DNA of 64,000 nt from the NCBI GenBank assembly GCA_001414345.1, contig LLCB01000051.1:1-64000 (forward strand), given 5' to 3'. Below are positions 1 to 12,491 of this stretch, one piece after another. The position numbers and the translations under genes are program-made. The first letter of the stretch is position 1. Every line of letters starts with the position of its first letter. This stretch comes from Hymenoscyphus infarciens (taxonomy: Eukaryota > Ascomycota > Leotiomycetes > Helotiales > Helotiaceae). Under the pieces are notes generated by a model. That model did no database searches and had not been told where the DNA came from. It was given only the letters and a program-made list of their open reading frames with translations.

Positions 1-883
1 TCGCGCGAAAAGATCCGACAATTCGATATACACCCCCCCCCCCCCAAAAAAAAGAAAGAAAGAAAAGAAAAAAAAGAAAAGAAAAAATAGAAAGAAAAAA
101 AAGTAATAAAAAAAAGAAAGAAAAAAAACCAGCACTTCAAAAATCCAGGGAAAGCGCGTAGCGAAACCATCCCCCTCGCCCCTCCCCCTCGCCCTTGACC
201 TCGCCCATTGACCTCGACCTCGACCTCTCCCTCGCCCCTCCCCCTCACCCATTGACCTCGACCACGACCTCGACCTCAACTCGGGCACCTGAGACTTTTA
301 CGGAGCTTCCTTTCCCTGACTAGGCTAGGCTAGGCTAGGCTAGGCAAGGCTAGGGTCCAGTCCAGAAAGAGGCCAGAGGCGGGGCTCAAGCGAGACGTTT
401 AATTGTGAATAGATAGGGGCGTCTAGAGGGAGGGTATCAAGAGTGATGGATGGGGCACACTATCCAAAAAATCATGTCAAGAGATGAAGGGTGTTGTAGA
501 TGGTAGATAGTAAATAGTAGATGATAGATGGGCACATGATAGGGAGTAGATGGTAAATTGGCAATAATCCTGAAGAAAACAATCAATATGTAAAAATAAA
601 ATTTAAATGGTTAGAAAAAAAACATCCTCTCAGCACTCCTTAAATAGGGCACGGAAGATGAATGAATCATGGTATCGTTAACAAGCCCCCTCAAATCGCT
701 CGCTCGCTCGCTCGCTCCTCTCAACCACCCCCTTTCAACCCTCACCCTAACCACGTTCTTTCAATCCTCACGGACTTACAACCTCCCAAATCTAGCTCTC
801 TTCGTCTAAAGCACCTCGAAATCCACACATGCCCTCCCTGAAACACAACAAAAAAGCCCGTTTAAGGCTCCTCGGGATATCAA
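1..883. repeat. Simple-repeat rich intergenic stretch
   Basis: No gene is visible. It holds a poly-C run followed by an A/G-rich tract (about 31-130), a degenerate CGACCT / CCCTCG minisatellite (about 165-280), five TAGGC units plus two variants (321-354) and five CGCT units (697-716). It lies downstream of the 3' end of the minus-strand gene at 884-2362 and may contain that gene's 3' UTR. Confidence 0.7.
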
Positions 884-2362
884 TCAATACCCACTATCCC
901 AAACATCATCACTAACCAACTCCTGCACAGGCGCCTTCTTCTGCTGCTTCTTCATCATCTTCCGATCCTCCTTTGTCACCAATCGCGGCGTAACAGGAAT
1001 CATAGGCGTAAAAGGTTGATAAAAGGGAGAATACGGCACCGCACCCGCACTCCAAGGAGTCTTCAACCCCCCAGTCTGCGGACCAGAATGCTGCGGTCCA
1101 TTCCTTTCCAAAACCGTCGTTTTAGTAGCGGGCTTGAAAGAAGGGGATTGTAGCGCGGGCTCAAATTGACGGAATGGAAGGGTGCGGGAGGATGCGTTTG
1201 TGCTGGGTGGGTTGGAGGCTGTGGGGATGGGGTGAGGGATGGATTTCTTGGTGGGGGGTGAGGTGAGGGGGGGTGCTTGGGTTGAGGTTGAGGTTGGGTC
1301 GTAGGATTGGTTCGAGGCTTGGGAGGGGAAGTTTCGATGGCGGGAGGAGGTTCCTGGTCCGCCGGGGCCGTAGGGTGCTAGTTGTTCGGCGATGCTGCGG
1401 GTTGGGGAGCTGGGTGAGATGGAAGAGTTGTTTCGGGAGTGGGTGTATGGGACTTGGTCTGTTGGGACGGGTGGAGGTGGTTTGTAGTATTTTGGAGATA
1501 ATGGTTCGCAATCTGATCCACCATCTCTGGGGAAAGTTGCGGATTTTGGCGTTGGTAAAGGAGAAGAAATTTGGAGCGGTCGGTTTGGTTTCCTTCGCGG
1601 TGATTTTAGAACTGACATGATGGAAGAAGCTCGAGATTTTGTCGACTTGGTGTCGTCAATTGTAATGGCAGATGGTCTTCGAGAACCTCGTTGTGGTGCT
1701 GGGGTAGGTATTTGGGCAGGTCTTTGCAATGCCGCTGGGGGAGGCATCTCCTTGGGACTCAACCCCGCAGCTTTGGCCTCCTCCTGCTCCATGACATGGG
1801 CATATATATCCTCCAAATTTCTAGCCGCCATATCTCTATCTTGCTGCACAATTCGACTATCGACGTCAGGATCGGTACCCGGAGGGGTGATAGGCGATCT
1901 ATTGACAGCCGGGAAAACGTAGGGATTTCTTTCGTCTTTTTCCGGCGATGGCCAGGAAAAGTTTCTTGGGCTTCCTGGTCCTTTGGTGGGTGATATGGGT
2001 GATGGGTCTATGGAAAGTTGTTTATGGGGCGCTACCATTTCCACATCCAACGCAATTCGGGGTTGTTCCAACAATGCCCGGCGGACTTTTCTCCCACAAA
2101 CCAAAAGGGCAAGACCAACAAGACAAACGCAAAATAGATATGCGCCAACAATGCCACCGATTTGGACTGGCAAGAGAGCTTTATCTCGGGATGCGCCGGC
2201 GGAAAGGGGAGGGCCGTTTTCTGGTGAGGGTGCGGGACTCCAGTCGATTCCCAAAGCTCGGAGTGGAAGCTTCTTGGGGATGGAAAAGGCAGTTGAGATG
2301 GAAGAAGCAAAACAGAACACTTGAAGTGCTTTTATCAAGACTGATCCATGACCCTTTTGCAT
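884..2362 (-). CDS. Single-pass membrane protein with long proline/serine-rich tail
   Basis: A 492-residue uninterrupted reading frame starting at ATG 2362. Residues 8-26 are hydrophobic and could be a signal sequence. A conserved-looking stretch around residue 38 (GIDWSPAPSPENGPPLSAGA) precedes one strong membrane helix at about 66-89, followed by basic residues (GRKVRR). From 110 onward the protein is low complexity, rich in Pro, Ser and Thr, with SPT/SPR-type motifs suggesting phosphorylation, ending in a Lys-rich patch and an acidic tail. I recall similar architecture in Leotiomycete hypothetical proteins but cannot name a function. The predicted topology is a short outside N-terminus and a long cytoplasmic tail. 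The N-terminus is uncertain: an upstream exon within 2377-2841 is possible but its frame looks like low-complexity noise. Confidence 0.8.
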   Translation of the reverse strand: MQKGHGSVLIKALQVFCFASSISTAFSIPKKLPLRALGIDWSPAPSPENGPPLSAGASRDKALLPVQIGGIVGAYLFCVCLVGLALLVCGRKVRRALLEQPRIALDVEMVAPHKQLSIDPSPISPTKGPGSPRNFSWPSPEKDERNPYVFPAVNRSPITPPGTDPDVDSRIVQQDRDMAARNLEDIYAHVMEQEEAKAAGLSPKEMPPPAALQRPAQIPTPAPQRGSRRPSAITIDDTKSTKSRASSIMSVLKSPRRKPNRPLQISSPLPTPKSATFPRDGGSDCEPLSPKYYKPPPPVPTDQVPYTHSRNNSSISPSSPTRSIAEQLAPYGPGGPGTSSRHRNFPSQASNQSYDPTSTSTQAPPLTSPPTKKSIPHPIPTASNPPSTNASSRTLPFRQFEPALQSPSFKPATKTTVLERNGPQHSGPQTGGLKTPWSAGAVPYSPFYQPFTPMIPVTPRLVTKEDRKMMKKQQKKAPVQELVSDDVWDSGY

Positions 2363-3900
2363 TGCTTCTGCCCTCGTCAGGAATACGGGAGTCGCATTAG
2401 AAGCTCCTTGTCCAGGCTACGAAACGTATCGTGCGTGATACAAAAAGGCTGCGGAGGCGAAAAGCATCGGTGGGCGGCTGTGGGTGATATGATACTTCTA
2501 TACCAGAAACTCCTTGCTGGTGTGGCAGCTGCATTGCATGGTGAGGGGGGGCGGTACCAGTAGTGAGCGTGTCGTTGGGAGGTTGCCATTGCCATTGCCA
2601 TTGGATGAAGTGTAGTGAGGGGGCCGGAGTGAGGGCTGCGGTGGGTGGCAGTTGGTGGAGGGGAGCTGTCCGGGTCAGGAAGGTGCATGAGGGAGTAACC
2701 CAGAATAGCGACGGCAATAGTGAAGATGGCAGCAGTGAGGGATGTGAGTGATGTGTGTGATGTGATGGGACGAGGAGGAAGTGAGGGTGTCGAGAGGTGC
2801 AGATGGGTGGCTGGAGGTGGGGGCGGATACTGCACGCTCATCCTCGGGTGTTCCCCTCACTGTAGCATTTTTCCCCATCCATTGGCTGCTCAGGTGCCCT
2901 TTAAGCGCCGGCTGGGATGTCAAGGGATCCACAGTGAAAGGCACATCCTGGATTGGCAGTGGCAGATCGGCTTCCCTGTCGGTGCACGGTGCACATATCA
3001 CATTTCCCCCCGCTATCAATAGTAAAATGCGACCATCCCATCTCACCGTCACTTTCGCTTTCTCATCATCCAAATTCATGCGCCTCCAGCTGACGAGGAA
3101 ACAAAACTGATGTGCAACTGGATCTTCACCATAAACGAATTGTGATGATCATCCGTGCTCATCACGCCTTAGTCGCTGGGACGAGATTGTGATGAAGAAT
3201 CTCACAAGTCGGATTCTCCTCCTTTTCCAATTCAGCTTTTATCGAATGTTGCAAAAGATACGCTACGGCATGTCTGTCACTCCAGTGATCATTGCTTGCT
3301 GCGGGAGGTCTGTATATCAAGTGGAATTGAAGCAACCTGACCGCGTGCCCTCACAGTGGATCTCGTGGGTTTTGGCCTTGATGCTTCCTTTTGTGATGGC
3401 ATCCATTGATCGCCCGAGGGCGCTTATGTTGGTACTGCGTCAATTTGGTTTACCCCCAACCTCCGAGTTCATTGGAGTGCTTTTGAAACTGCCTGAAGAA
3501 ATCCGCCGATGTCGGGTTCGATGTTTTGGGGGTACAGGTACTTAGAACACTTCAGATCTGTCCGAGATTGGACGAAAGTTCATCCTATTAATATCCAATG
3601 GAAGATCAAGTTGGGCTTCCTTCGTGCTGGATATCCAAACCACGGTTTCAGTCGCGCGTTTGATTCCCAGGTGCATAACAACTTTATGTTCAAAGTATCC
3701 TCACAGACAAAGTCAAATCACGCGAGCTACTAGTATTCCGTACTCATTCCTGTTCTACACAACCCAGTGCTAAAGAAGAGCCTGGGTCGACTAATACTCC
3801 ATGCAAAGACAAGTCTCATTCGTTGTAATCATCGGTGTACAAATTAGTTTCCGACTCCAAAACTAATGGGATGCGAAGCCTGCATCTCAGATAGAGATTT
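2363..3900. other. Upstream region, no supported gene
   Basis: Normal base composition with only short overlapping frames on both strands. The longest, 3189-3545 on the plus strand, has no recognisable domain. This is the promoter and 5' UTR side of the membrane-protein gene. Confidence 0.5.
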
Positions 3901-4720
3901 ATCATGTCCTCCCACCTTCCACTTCAAATCTGCAAAGCAGTCAGGGCTAGTGTAAACCCTCCATCATGTTAGGGAAACAAGCATCTCCAAAGAAAAGAAA
4001 GAAGAGAAAGAAAACCTCTACCCAGCATCTACTTCTACTCTAATTCATAGATCCTACTTCTTACTTATATATAATGTATCTCTCTCTTCGTCTGCGAATT
4101 AATTTCTTTAATTTCAATACTAAATTAAATATTAATAGTAAATCCTTTCTCGTATTTCTCCTATTAACTTCGAATATCCTTAGCTAAACAAACTAAACAT
4201 ATTCTCCTTATTCCTATATATCTATCTTAAACCTTAAGTTTCTCCTTCTATATACCTAAAAACAGCCGTGCTATTCTCGCTCTTCTTCTCTTTACCTCTA
4301 TTCCTTCTCCTTAGCTCTATATTAGGTAATATAGTAGTATTTAAACACCTATTACTTTAGAAGTTATTAAGATATTATATATTTAACTATCTAGCGAGAA
4401 AAAGTATCTCTATTATCTAGCTATTTATTATATAGTATAAATATCTATACTCTATTTATCTAGATATCTACTTCTTTTCTTTTCTTTTTATCTTCTTTTT
4501 ATCTTCTTTCTTCTAACTATTTATCTAGATTAAAGTTCTAAGTACTTTCTTCTAAGAAAAATAAAACTTAATATACTTATTTAGATCTAATTTCTAAGAT
4601 ACTACTCGCTATATACTCTAAAGATAAGCTTTTTAATATTTTCTATACTATAGATAGTATCTATTTAAATAAGAGCTAATCGTTCAGCTTTATACTTATC
4701 TATAAAACACGTGCTTTATA

Positions 4721-5123
4721 GATAAGAGAACGTAATACGTTGATTCTAGTAATACGTCGATTTCTTTTATATTTAAATGTTTTATATTTAAAAAGATTTA
4801 TAGAAATAATAATAATACTAGATTAATACTTACTAATAAAGACTACTATCTTAATAAGTACTTAATAAATACTTTCTTAAGAGAAAAAATACTTATAAAG
4901 ATTACTAATAGAATTAGAGTAGTACTTAGAAAAGCTCTCTATTAAAAGCTTAAACTATTTAAGAAACTTAAGAATAGTAGTAATATTCTATTAATTTTAA
5001 GCTAAAACTTAAATTTATTATATAAACTTATAATAGAAACTAATTAGAGTATTATTACTAATAATAGAGAAGAGTTAAAAAAATCAACGTATTACTAGAA
5101 TCGACGTATTACGTTCTCTTATC
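4721..5123. mobile_element. MITE with 43-bp inverted repeats and TA target site
   Basis: Terminal inverted repeats at 4721-4763 and 5081-5123 match except at two A/G positions. Each repeat contains two copies of GTAATACGTYGATT. The element is flanked by TA on both sides (4719-4720 and 5124-5125), as for Tc1/mariner-type elements. The 317-bp interior is AT-rich with no coding signal. Symmetry continues outside the TA (GCTTTATA on the left, TATAAAGC on the right), so the real end could lie slightly further out. Confidence 0.75.
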
Positions 5124-6696
5124 TAATATATAAAGCGGATTAGATAAGACTAGTCTAAGCGATTAAAGCTATACTTCTTCTCTTTAATAAAGTTTTTTAA
5201 TAAATTAAAAGCTAAAAAGTAATAGTAAATTTAGATAGAAAAAGCTTTATATTTCCTACTTATAATTCTAATCTAAATCTAAACTAACTACTTCTTCTTA
5301 TAATATTTAATAGTAGATTTATTTTTAATAGTAGAGACTAGATATCTCTCTTTCTTTTTATTTATAATTAACTATTAAAAATTCTCTTTATCTTAAATAT
5401 AAAATAGTCTATTATAGTTTATTATAATATCTATATAAAGAGTCTAAATTTATAAGATATTTACGAATTTTAATAAGAATTACTCTAAGATAGAGTAATA
5501 AAATCCTTAGTACTAAGCTTTAATATCTCTTTTATCTCTATATAAACGTTCTCTACTTTTTTATCTTCTTTCTTTTCATTTCTATAAATATTAATTATTC
5601 TTTCTTCTTTCTATTTCTTTTTACTCTATTCTATACTTATACTCTATAGTCTCTATTACTCTTTTTAATATATACTTTAGCTTATCTTAGTTTCTTAATT
5701 TCTTATATAATAAGCTGTTTTGAAAGTTTTATAAAATAGAGTACTATAATTAGTAAGAAATAGTTCTCTTTTATAAGAGTCTAAGATCTAATAGTAATAG
5801 CTTTAGTTTTTTTTTAATTATAAAGTTAGTTTTAATATATTAATCTAAGCTACTGATATTTTAATAACTACTCTTTAATATTAAAATCCTCTCTTATTAT
5901 TCGCTAGATATATATCTAATCTACTTATAAAAGTTTTCCTCTTATCTTTATAGACTTTCTACTTTAGCTAATTATAGATCTCTTAAAATTCTTAAAATCT
6001 CTAAAACTAAATCTCGTTTTTATGTTTTTTAGCTTTTTTAGTATCTCTTTAATTCGCTATATAACATATATATAGACGTGATTAGAAGTCTAGTTTAAAA
6101 CTACTTCTATTTAGATTATAATACTACTAAACTATTTTAGTACTACTAAGATATTAAAATCTAAATTCAAGCTATTTATACTTCTTCTTATTCTATATAT
6201 AGTAGTAGTATCTCTCTTTCTATCTCTCTCTCTAATATCTCTCTTTCTAATCTCTCTCTCTTATATCTATTTTATAGAATTCTTTCTAATATATAAACTT
6301 CTTATAATAAATAAATATAATATACTACTTATACGAGCTTCTTATTTAATATACGTATAGTAGACGTATTCTCTCGTTTCTTTTATTATTATCGTTTATA
6401 TAATCTAAAGAATCTATAAGCTTATATTTAATAAAGTTAAGAATGTATTTCTTATTAAGAAACACGTCTATAAAGCGTACTTAAGAGGCCTGCTTTTTAA
6501 AGGCTTTTTTAGTCGCTTTTAAAGCTCTCTTAGTAGACTTTTAAAGCTTTTTTAGTAGACTTTTTAGTACTAGAAGTAGTATTAGTCTTACGCTATTCTA
6601 GAGAAGATATATTAAGTAAAAAGAAGAATAAAAGAGTATAAAAGTAGTAGTAGAAGTAATAGAAGTAAATGATTATTTTTTTAGTAAAGCTTTTTA

Positions 6697-7131
6697 AGAG
6701 CTTATTTAGCTCGTATAAATTATTTAAATATATATATAAATATCTAATAAGATACTCTAAATAATAATCTTATATAAGTTAGTATATATTATTAATTATT
6801 TCGTAATATATTAAGTAATCGTTTAACTCGTAGTATATATATTAGTATATATAGAATAATAGTAGTAGTAGTAGTATACTTATATAAAAGATATCTATAA
6901 ACTTATAAAGATTTATATCTCTAGAGATCTAGATCTTTTTTAGTAGTATATATTCTATTTATATATATACTAAGATATATAAGGTTAAATAAGAGATTTA
7001 TACTACTTTCAAATATATATACTAAACACTAGTATATATATAAACTTAGTATATATATATATATATATATATATTATCTTATACTTTATAGTAGTATATA
7101 TCCTAGATATATTACGAGCTAAATAAGCTCT
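6697..7131. mobile_element. MITE, AGAGCTTATTTAGC family, copy 1
   Basis: The left end AGAGCTTATTTAGCTCGTA (6697-6715) is the exact reverse complement of the right end (7113-7131). The interior is AT-rich with TA microsatellite. A second copy with near-identical ends lies at 38203-38585. The target duplication is unclear. Confidence 0.65.
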
Positions 7132-7335
7132 AAATATAAGATTATAAGTAAATTATTATTAAATCTCTATATTATTATATACTTTAGTATAGTTTAATAA
7201 ATAAGATAATAATTTAATTATTTAGTCGCGTTAGAGCTAGAAATATAAGATTAGAACCGCGTTCTACTAAATTATATAAGTTATATAGCGAACTAAAGAG
7301 ATATATTAATAATAAAGCTTCTTTTTAAAAGTCTA

Positions 7336-7614
7336 TATAATAGCACGAAATATATACTATAGAAGAAGAGGTATATAGGAGTGCGTTCGAGACTAAATAA
7401 CGTATATAAATACTAGGTACTAATATAGAAGAAAAGGAAAAACTATCCCTCTTCTAACTCTAGAAGTAGGTTACTATATATAAAAGAGTTTGAAACCGAC
7501 TAACGTTATACGTCGCTAATATAACCTTCCTAAAACAGATAATATAAGATAATAACTATTGAAACCTTATATATAGTAGATACTCCTAGCTATCTAGGAT
7601 AGTATACTATTATA
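7336..7614 (-). repeat. Element 2, 3' LTR
   Basis: 279 bp, the same length as its partner at 9594-9872, from which it differs mainly by C-to-T and G-to-A changes. Confidence 0.9.
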
Positions 7615-9578
7615 TCTCTCTCTCTTAAAAAAGACTTATCTTAAGTCTTCTCTCTCTTATTATTTAAGGTCGAATCGTAATAGTATAAGTTATTATATTA
7701 ATTATATTTGTTGATTTTGTTATAAGCGAGAAGGTTAAGATATTAGTACTAAACTATATTTATAGATACTTATAAAAGAGAGACTTCGTTTTTAATCCTT
7801 TAATATTAAAAGTAAGTATTCGCGTCTATTAAAAGAGTATAGTCTAATCTATCTAGTAGGTTAGAAAAAGTTCAAAGTAAAATTAGAAAAAAAGTTTAAA
7901 GTAGAGTTAAAAGCGAATTTAGAGTAGAGTTAGAAGTCGTTTAGTTAAGAGACAGCGATAACTTAGTTAAGAGCTTACTTCGAGAGTATACTAACTTATA
8001 TCTGATTTAAATTCGAATAAAAAAAAAAAAAGAGTATAGGTCTAAAAAAGTTTAGAGTAAAGTTAGAACGAAAAAATCGATAATATTATAGATAATAGTA
8101 ATAACTTAGTTAAGAGGTTACTTCAAGAGTATACTGATTCGTATCTGATTTAAATTTAAAAAGTAAAAAAGGACTTCTAGTCTAGCTAGAAGTAAAAGAA
8201 AGTAAGAAAGACTTCTTACTAGAGTTAGTAGAGTATTAGCTAGTTAAAAGCGAAGTTAATACTAAATTTGAAAATACTATCTAAAGTTTAGAATAATAAA
8301 AGAGGTAGTTTTAGCTAGTTAAAGACGAAGTTATTACTAAAGTTTATTAAATTATCTAAGTATCTAGAGATAATAAAAGAGATAGATAGTTTTAGGATAA
8401 TATTTATTAGTACTATTATATAAACTATATTACTTAGGCCTATAGGCTACCTCGTTCTCTTTAGTAATTCTAAATCGAGGTACTTAAGAACTTATTTATT
8501 ATCTTCTAATTTCGAAGAAAGAGTTACTATTAGATTATAGAGAGTTTAGAGCTAGATAGAGAGGTATTATAAACTAAAGTGCTAATATTAATAGGCTTAG
8601 TTATTTCTAAATATTTAGTGCTTTAGTATCTCTCCTTATTTATAGCTAAAAGATCGTTTACTATTTTAGTAAAGTTATAATTCTAGTATCTCTTAAAAGT
8701 AGTAGACGAGTTTTAGAGCTAAGGTATAATCTTATTCTATATATAAAAGAAGCGTTCTAATTCTAGTATCTCTCTAAGTATAGCTATACTTAAAAAGCGA
8801 ACGTTTTTTTAGTATATTCTTCTTCTAATTCCACTTCTATTTCTTTTAACCTTTATACTAGCGGGGACTCGGTCTATAACCGTAGTCTTTTAAATATTTA
8901 CTAGAGAGGTTCGAGAGAAGTGGTAGGAAGGTATTAGAGATAGTAGCTTATAAGCGAAAGGAGTTTAAATTTAGGCTTTAAAAGCAAAGGAGGGTTTGAA
9001 TAAGGGTTAGATCAGTAGGGGTTCAGAGGTGGTTTTTAACTTCGAAGTTCGCTTAGAATTTTGTTCTCTATCTCTTAGTTAACTAATCGTTTTATCCTTT
9101 ATATTCTTTACTTCTATCTTGTCTAATTATTGTTTATATTTGAAAAGTCTCAGTTCTAGGACCTTTTGTGTTTTTTAGCGTACGAATATAGGTCAGAGAG
9201 GGTTTAGAGGGTCTTTCGAAAAGGGGGGTGGCCTTGGAAGAGGGTTTAACGCCTCGTAGCGGAACTGGGGGGGGGGGGGGGTAAGATCAGATTCGGAAGC
9301 CTTCTAGATGACTTTGTATATCGACTTATTCACCGAATCTGGGGTTATTAGAAGCCTCTAGAACACTCAGCGTATTCCTGCTTCCTTGACGTATAATATA
9401 CGATTTTTACTAGCTGTCTGTATAGATACTAAACCCTGGTGTTACTAGCTGTCCAGGAGATCTCTAGAATCCTGGCTATTTGAGGATGTTATTATAATAG
9501 TCCGATTCGGGCCTAAAGCGAAACAAAAGCGATAAAAAGCTTGAAGAGAGATTATAAATGCTATTACTAGCGAAGAAG

Positions 9579-9591
9579 AGTTTTTCCTTTT
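9579..9591 (-). other. Element 2 primer-binding site (self-priming type)
   Basis: The minus-strand sequence AAAAGGAAAAACT begins 2 nt after the 5' LTR. It does not start with TGG as tRNA-primed sites usually do. It is perfectly complementary over 13 nt to LTR sequence at 9690-9702 of the same element. Confidence 0.6.
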
Positions 9592-9593
9592 TA

Positions 9594-9872
9594 TGTAATA
9601 GTACGAAATATATACTATAGAAGAAGAGGTATATAGGAGTGTGTTCGAGACTGAATAACGTATATAAATACTAGGTACTAATATGGAAGAAAAGGAAAAA
9701 CTATCCCTCTTCTAACTCTAGGAGTAGGCTGCTATATATAAAAGAGTCTGAAACCGACTAACGTCATACGTCGCCTACGTAACCTTCCTAAAACAGACAA
9801 TATAAGACAATAACTACCGAAACCTTATATATAGCAGGTACTCCCAGCTATCTAGGATAGCATGCCATTATA
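9594..9872 (-). repeat. Element 2, 5' LTR
   Basis: 279 bp and less mutated than the left copy. On the minus strand it carries a TATA box (about 9731-9740) and a predicted transcript start at 9702. Confidence 0.9.
9690..9740 (-). promoter_or_regulatory. Element 2 core promoter and predicted RNA start
   Basis: On the minus strand a TATATATAG box is followed about 30 nt later by AGTTTTTCCTTTT (9702 down to 9690). This segment is the exact complement of the sequence 2 nt inside the internal region, so it is the expected 5' end of the RNA if the element self-primes. The start is inferred from spacing and complementarity. Confidence 0.6.
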
Positions 9873-9877
9873 GTCTA

Positions 9878-10250
9878 CTTCTTATAAGAAGTTCTAAACT
9901 ATATAATAAACCTTTCTATAGATAACTTTTAGTAATTTAATATACTTTTTCAACGTAGTAGTTATTTTTCTAGAAATAAATTAGTATTTAATACTAATTT
10001 ATTTACTATAAGCTCTTAGACGCTCTAGCTAAACCCGACCTATTATAATACTATTAGCTAGCTAAAAACAAATAAAGAAAAGTTATAGATAAGGTTTACT
10101 AAAAAAGCGGCTAAGAAACTAAGATAAAATTTAGCCTAGAATTATAAGCGAATTATAACGTGCTAACTCTACTAAAAATATCCTAGTAGTGAAATATCAA
10201 TTTCTATTGTTTTTGAATTTTCTTACCTCTAGTTCAATTCAAATAGCACT
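9878..10250. other. End of RIP block
   Basis: AT-rich degraded sequence that grades into normal composition at about 10.2 kb. No element could be delimited. Confidence 0.6.
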
Positions 10251-11316
10251 AATTTCGTGAATGTTCAAAGTTTCATGTTCAATAAGAAGCTCTTAAAATG
10301 AGTGCCCAAATATAACCCCCAGAGGGAGAAACCAGTCATCGTCACGCGTACTGAACCCACAATCATAGGCGGCCACGCAGCTTTTGAGATCGCGAGGCGC
10401 TGTGGGAAACCAGAGGTTCGTCAGGCTTTTTCCGGGTCGAAGAGAGGCAAGGTGCGGCCGAAGATTATGATGGTAGAACTGAGGAGGATGGGAATGTGAC
10501 GGGCAACGTAGTGTTCGAACATTTTAGCGTTGAGGTTTGGGATTTAGAAGACTCTTTGTGACTGATGTAATGTCTTGATTGGAAGGTGAGAGGGATGAAA
10601 TCTGACGATAAAATGGGAGTTTCATAGAGATGTCTAGTTCAATAACCAGACGCTAACCCTGATTAGGACATCGGTTTTCTGAAAGCAACTCTCTGCTTCT
10701 ATATTCGAAATATGGTGCAAGTGGGTCAGCATGAGCAGGAGCTCACTAAGATGGCACCGGAGGAAAGTTATTTTCCCTTGCAAGACTGATATGAAAATCA
10801 TCTGTCCCTTTGCTTTGTTTCTTGAGCTAGATTATTGGTCGAATTTGAGGCTAAACCGGCAGCTTGTCCTTAGGTCAAGGCTGAACAAGCACCCCACATT
10901 GACCCCTGTTCTAGCCACCCGGCCACATATATGAAGCTTCTCAAAAGTATACAATTTCAAACCCTAATTATTCGACAACGCCCGCGTATTTCGTTTCTAA
11001 AGGCTCCATATGTGTTACTTACTTTCTACAATTTTCACTTTATAAACAATCAAATACTAGCGTGGCTAAAAAAAAAATATGAGACTACCTTACGCCAAGC
11101 CAAGCCAAGGGTTATCGCTACGATATATGATTTAATTCATGAGAATTAATATGGTGTCATAATATGCTACTTTCTTTTAGCGCACGTAGTGCCAGCACAC
11201 TATTGCCCTCGCTGGTTTTCGGAGCTCGTATTTAATGCTACCCTTCATCTACACCCAACTCGCATTATTCTCTTTCTTTATTTCTCACTCCACAGAAACA
11301 AACCGCAATATTCAAG
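10251..11316. other. Intergenic region, no supported gene
   Basis: Normal composition. Short plus-strand frames (10302-10499, 10731-10934, 10931-11149) show no domain and two of them overlap; I treat them as chance or decayed sequence. A promoter for the gene at 11317 should lie here. Confidence 0.5.
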
Positions 11317-12491
11317 ATGGATACGAACGGGATCACCTTCGAAACGAGAACTAGAGAGTTTGCTGTTGATAATGTTTACGGGAAACGACTTCCTATCAAG
11401 GCCGTTTACAAAAGAAAAATTACAAACCTCAAGAAAAGGAATTTCAACCCTTTTGATGTGAGTAGTACTTTACCCGATGAGTTTTGGTCTGACACCTCCT
11501 AGAAGATTGTTGCCTCCGGGACTAGACAATGGTATCGAGTTGCAGTGGTACCTTCGGAAGGGATCCATGTGAGTGTAAAATTCATCCCTCGTTCCCCTTT
11601 GAAAACGATACAACTTTCTTTGGATATCTTTACTAACCAAAAAAGTCCCAAGCATGGGCAAATGCAATTGTTCCCCAGGACTGCGGTTTTCTACGCCTAC
11701 CTGCAGAAATCAGAAGCCAAATCTACCACGAGCTTTCTCTTCTTTTTGAACTCGAAAACGAAGCCCGATACCTCTCGCTGATAGCACCCACCGAAAGATG
11801 CAATAATACATTCTTTGGTAACAGAAAACCCCGGGGTTGCCCCAGTTCTACAAATTGGTCACCGGAAACTCCAGCCCTGATCACCATCTATAAAACGTTA
11901 TCTCACATCTCGCGCCAAGTATATGTCGATACGATCAATTCGCCTTTTATCTATCGTCTGGCAGAATTCGAATTCCATAGTTCACGCAAGATGAATAACT
12001 ACCTCAACGCCATCAACCCAACGTATCTAACCCAAGTTCAACACATAACACTTTACCCGGACAACAAAAGCACAGTTCCTAAAATTTCTTCGACGCTTCT
12101 TCAGGGACTCGCGTTATTAACTCAAAACCGGCCTCTTATCATCAAGATATACATATTGGTTCCCCTTAGCTTCCATAGAAGGGCATGGCAGTCATGGGGT
12201 TCCTTTGACTATACAAAAGTCCATTCAAAGTTTCTCGAACCTTATCGGAAACTGAATTGGGGGTTGTTAGATGGGCTACAGAGTCTCAATATGGAATTTT
12301 ATTATTGGAAGGATTCCAAGGAATTGGCAACGCCCGTTAGTAACGATGATGCAGTCCTTTTAGCATCCAACAAGGAAATCAGTAGCTTGATAAAAAAATC
12401 AGGTACGGGATCTAGAAATAGTACTCTTTGTGTTAAGCTTTTTGGATCTCGGGAAGGACTTCTGCTTAAAGAGATGGTGGAGTCCTATTAA
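11317..12491 (+). CDS. 2EXR / F-box-like domain protein, three exons
   Basis: Proposed exons are 11317-11457, 11503-11568 and 11679-12491. Exon 1 begins ATGGATACG with A at -3. Intron 1 (45 bp) has GTGAGT, a CTGAC branch and TAG; intron 2 (110 bp) has GTGAGT, CTAAC and CAG. The long last exon opens with FLRLPAEIRSQIYHELSLLF, the usual signature at the start of the fungal 2EXR/F-box-like domain (LPxEIRxxIY), and continues for 270 residues of mixed alpha/beta character to a TAA at 12491. Members of this expanded ascomycete family are of unknown function. Intron 2 is less certain, because its branch site lies far (about 42 nt) from the acceptor; exon 2 could instead read on, in which case a frameshift would be needed before LPAEIR. 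Confidence 0.65.

Larger units (their letters stand above)
3901..7330. other. RIP-degraded AT-rich block
   Basis: Base composition shifts sharply to A/T with TpA-rich, CpA/TpG-poor sequence and stops in every frame. This is the expected result of RIP acting on repeated DNA. Two MITE-like elements (4721-5123 and 6697-7131) can be delimited inside it. I could not identify the original element of the rest. Confidence 0.8.
7336..9872 (-). mobile_element. Complete non-autonomous LTR retrotransposon, 2.5 kb (element 2)
   Basis: Two 279-bp LTRs (7336-7614 and 9594-9872) are flanked by a perfect 5-bp target duplication GTCTA (7331-7335 and 9873-9877). The ends read TGTAATAGTA...TGCCATTATA where least mutated. 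The element reads on the minus strand: a promoter-bearing 5' LTR at right, then a leader with a 15-G run on the plus strand (9267-9281), a degraded gag-like region (about 8440-9000), a hairpin-rich non-coding part (7640-8430) and a polypurine tract next to the left LTR. No pol sequence is present in the 1979-bp interior. The gag-like region matches those of the elements at 23904, 38784 and 48789, but the zinc-knuckle segment seen at 39764-39805 is missing here. Confidence 0.9.

Noticed and set aside
321..354. TAGGC tandem repeat as a telomeric repeat
   Set aside because: The unit differs from the TTAGGG repeat of ascomycetes, is only seven units long and lies next to a gene.
3189..3545. 118-codon plus-strand frame with hydrophobic segments
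   Set aside because: No domain and no clear gene context; such frames are expected by chance in this composition.
10302..10499. 65-codon frame after the first RIP block
   Set aside because: Starts at GTG, not ATG, and shows no recognisable motif or supported splice structure.
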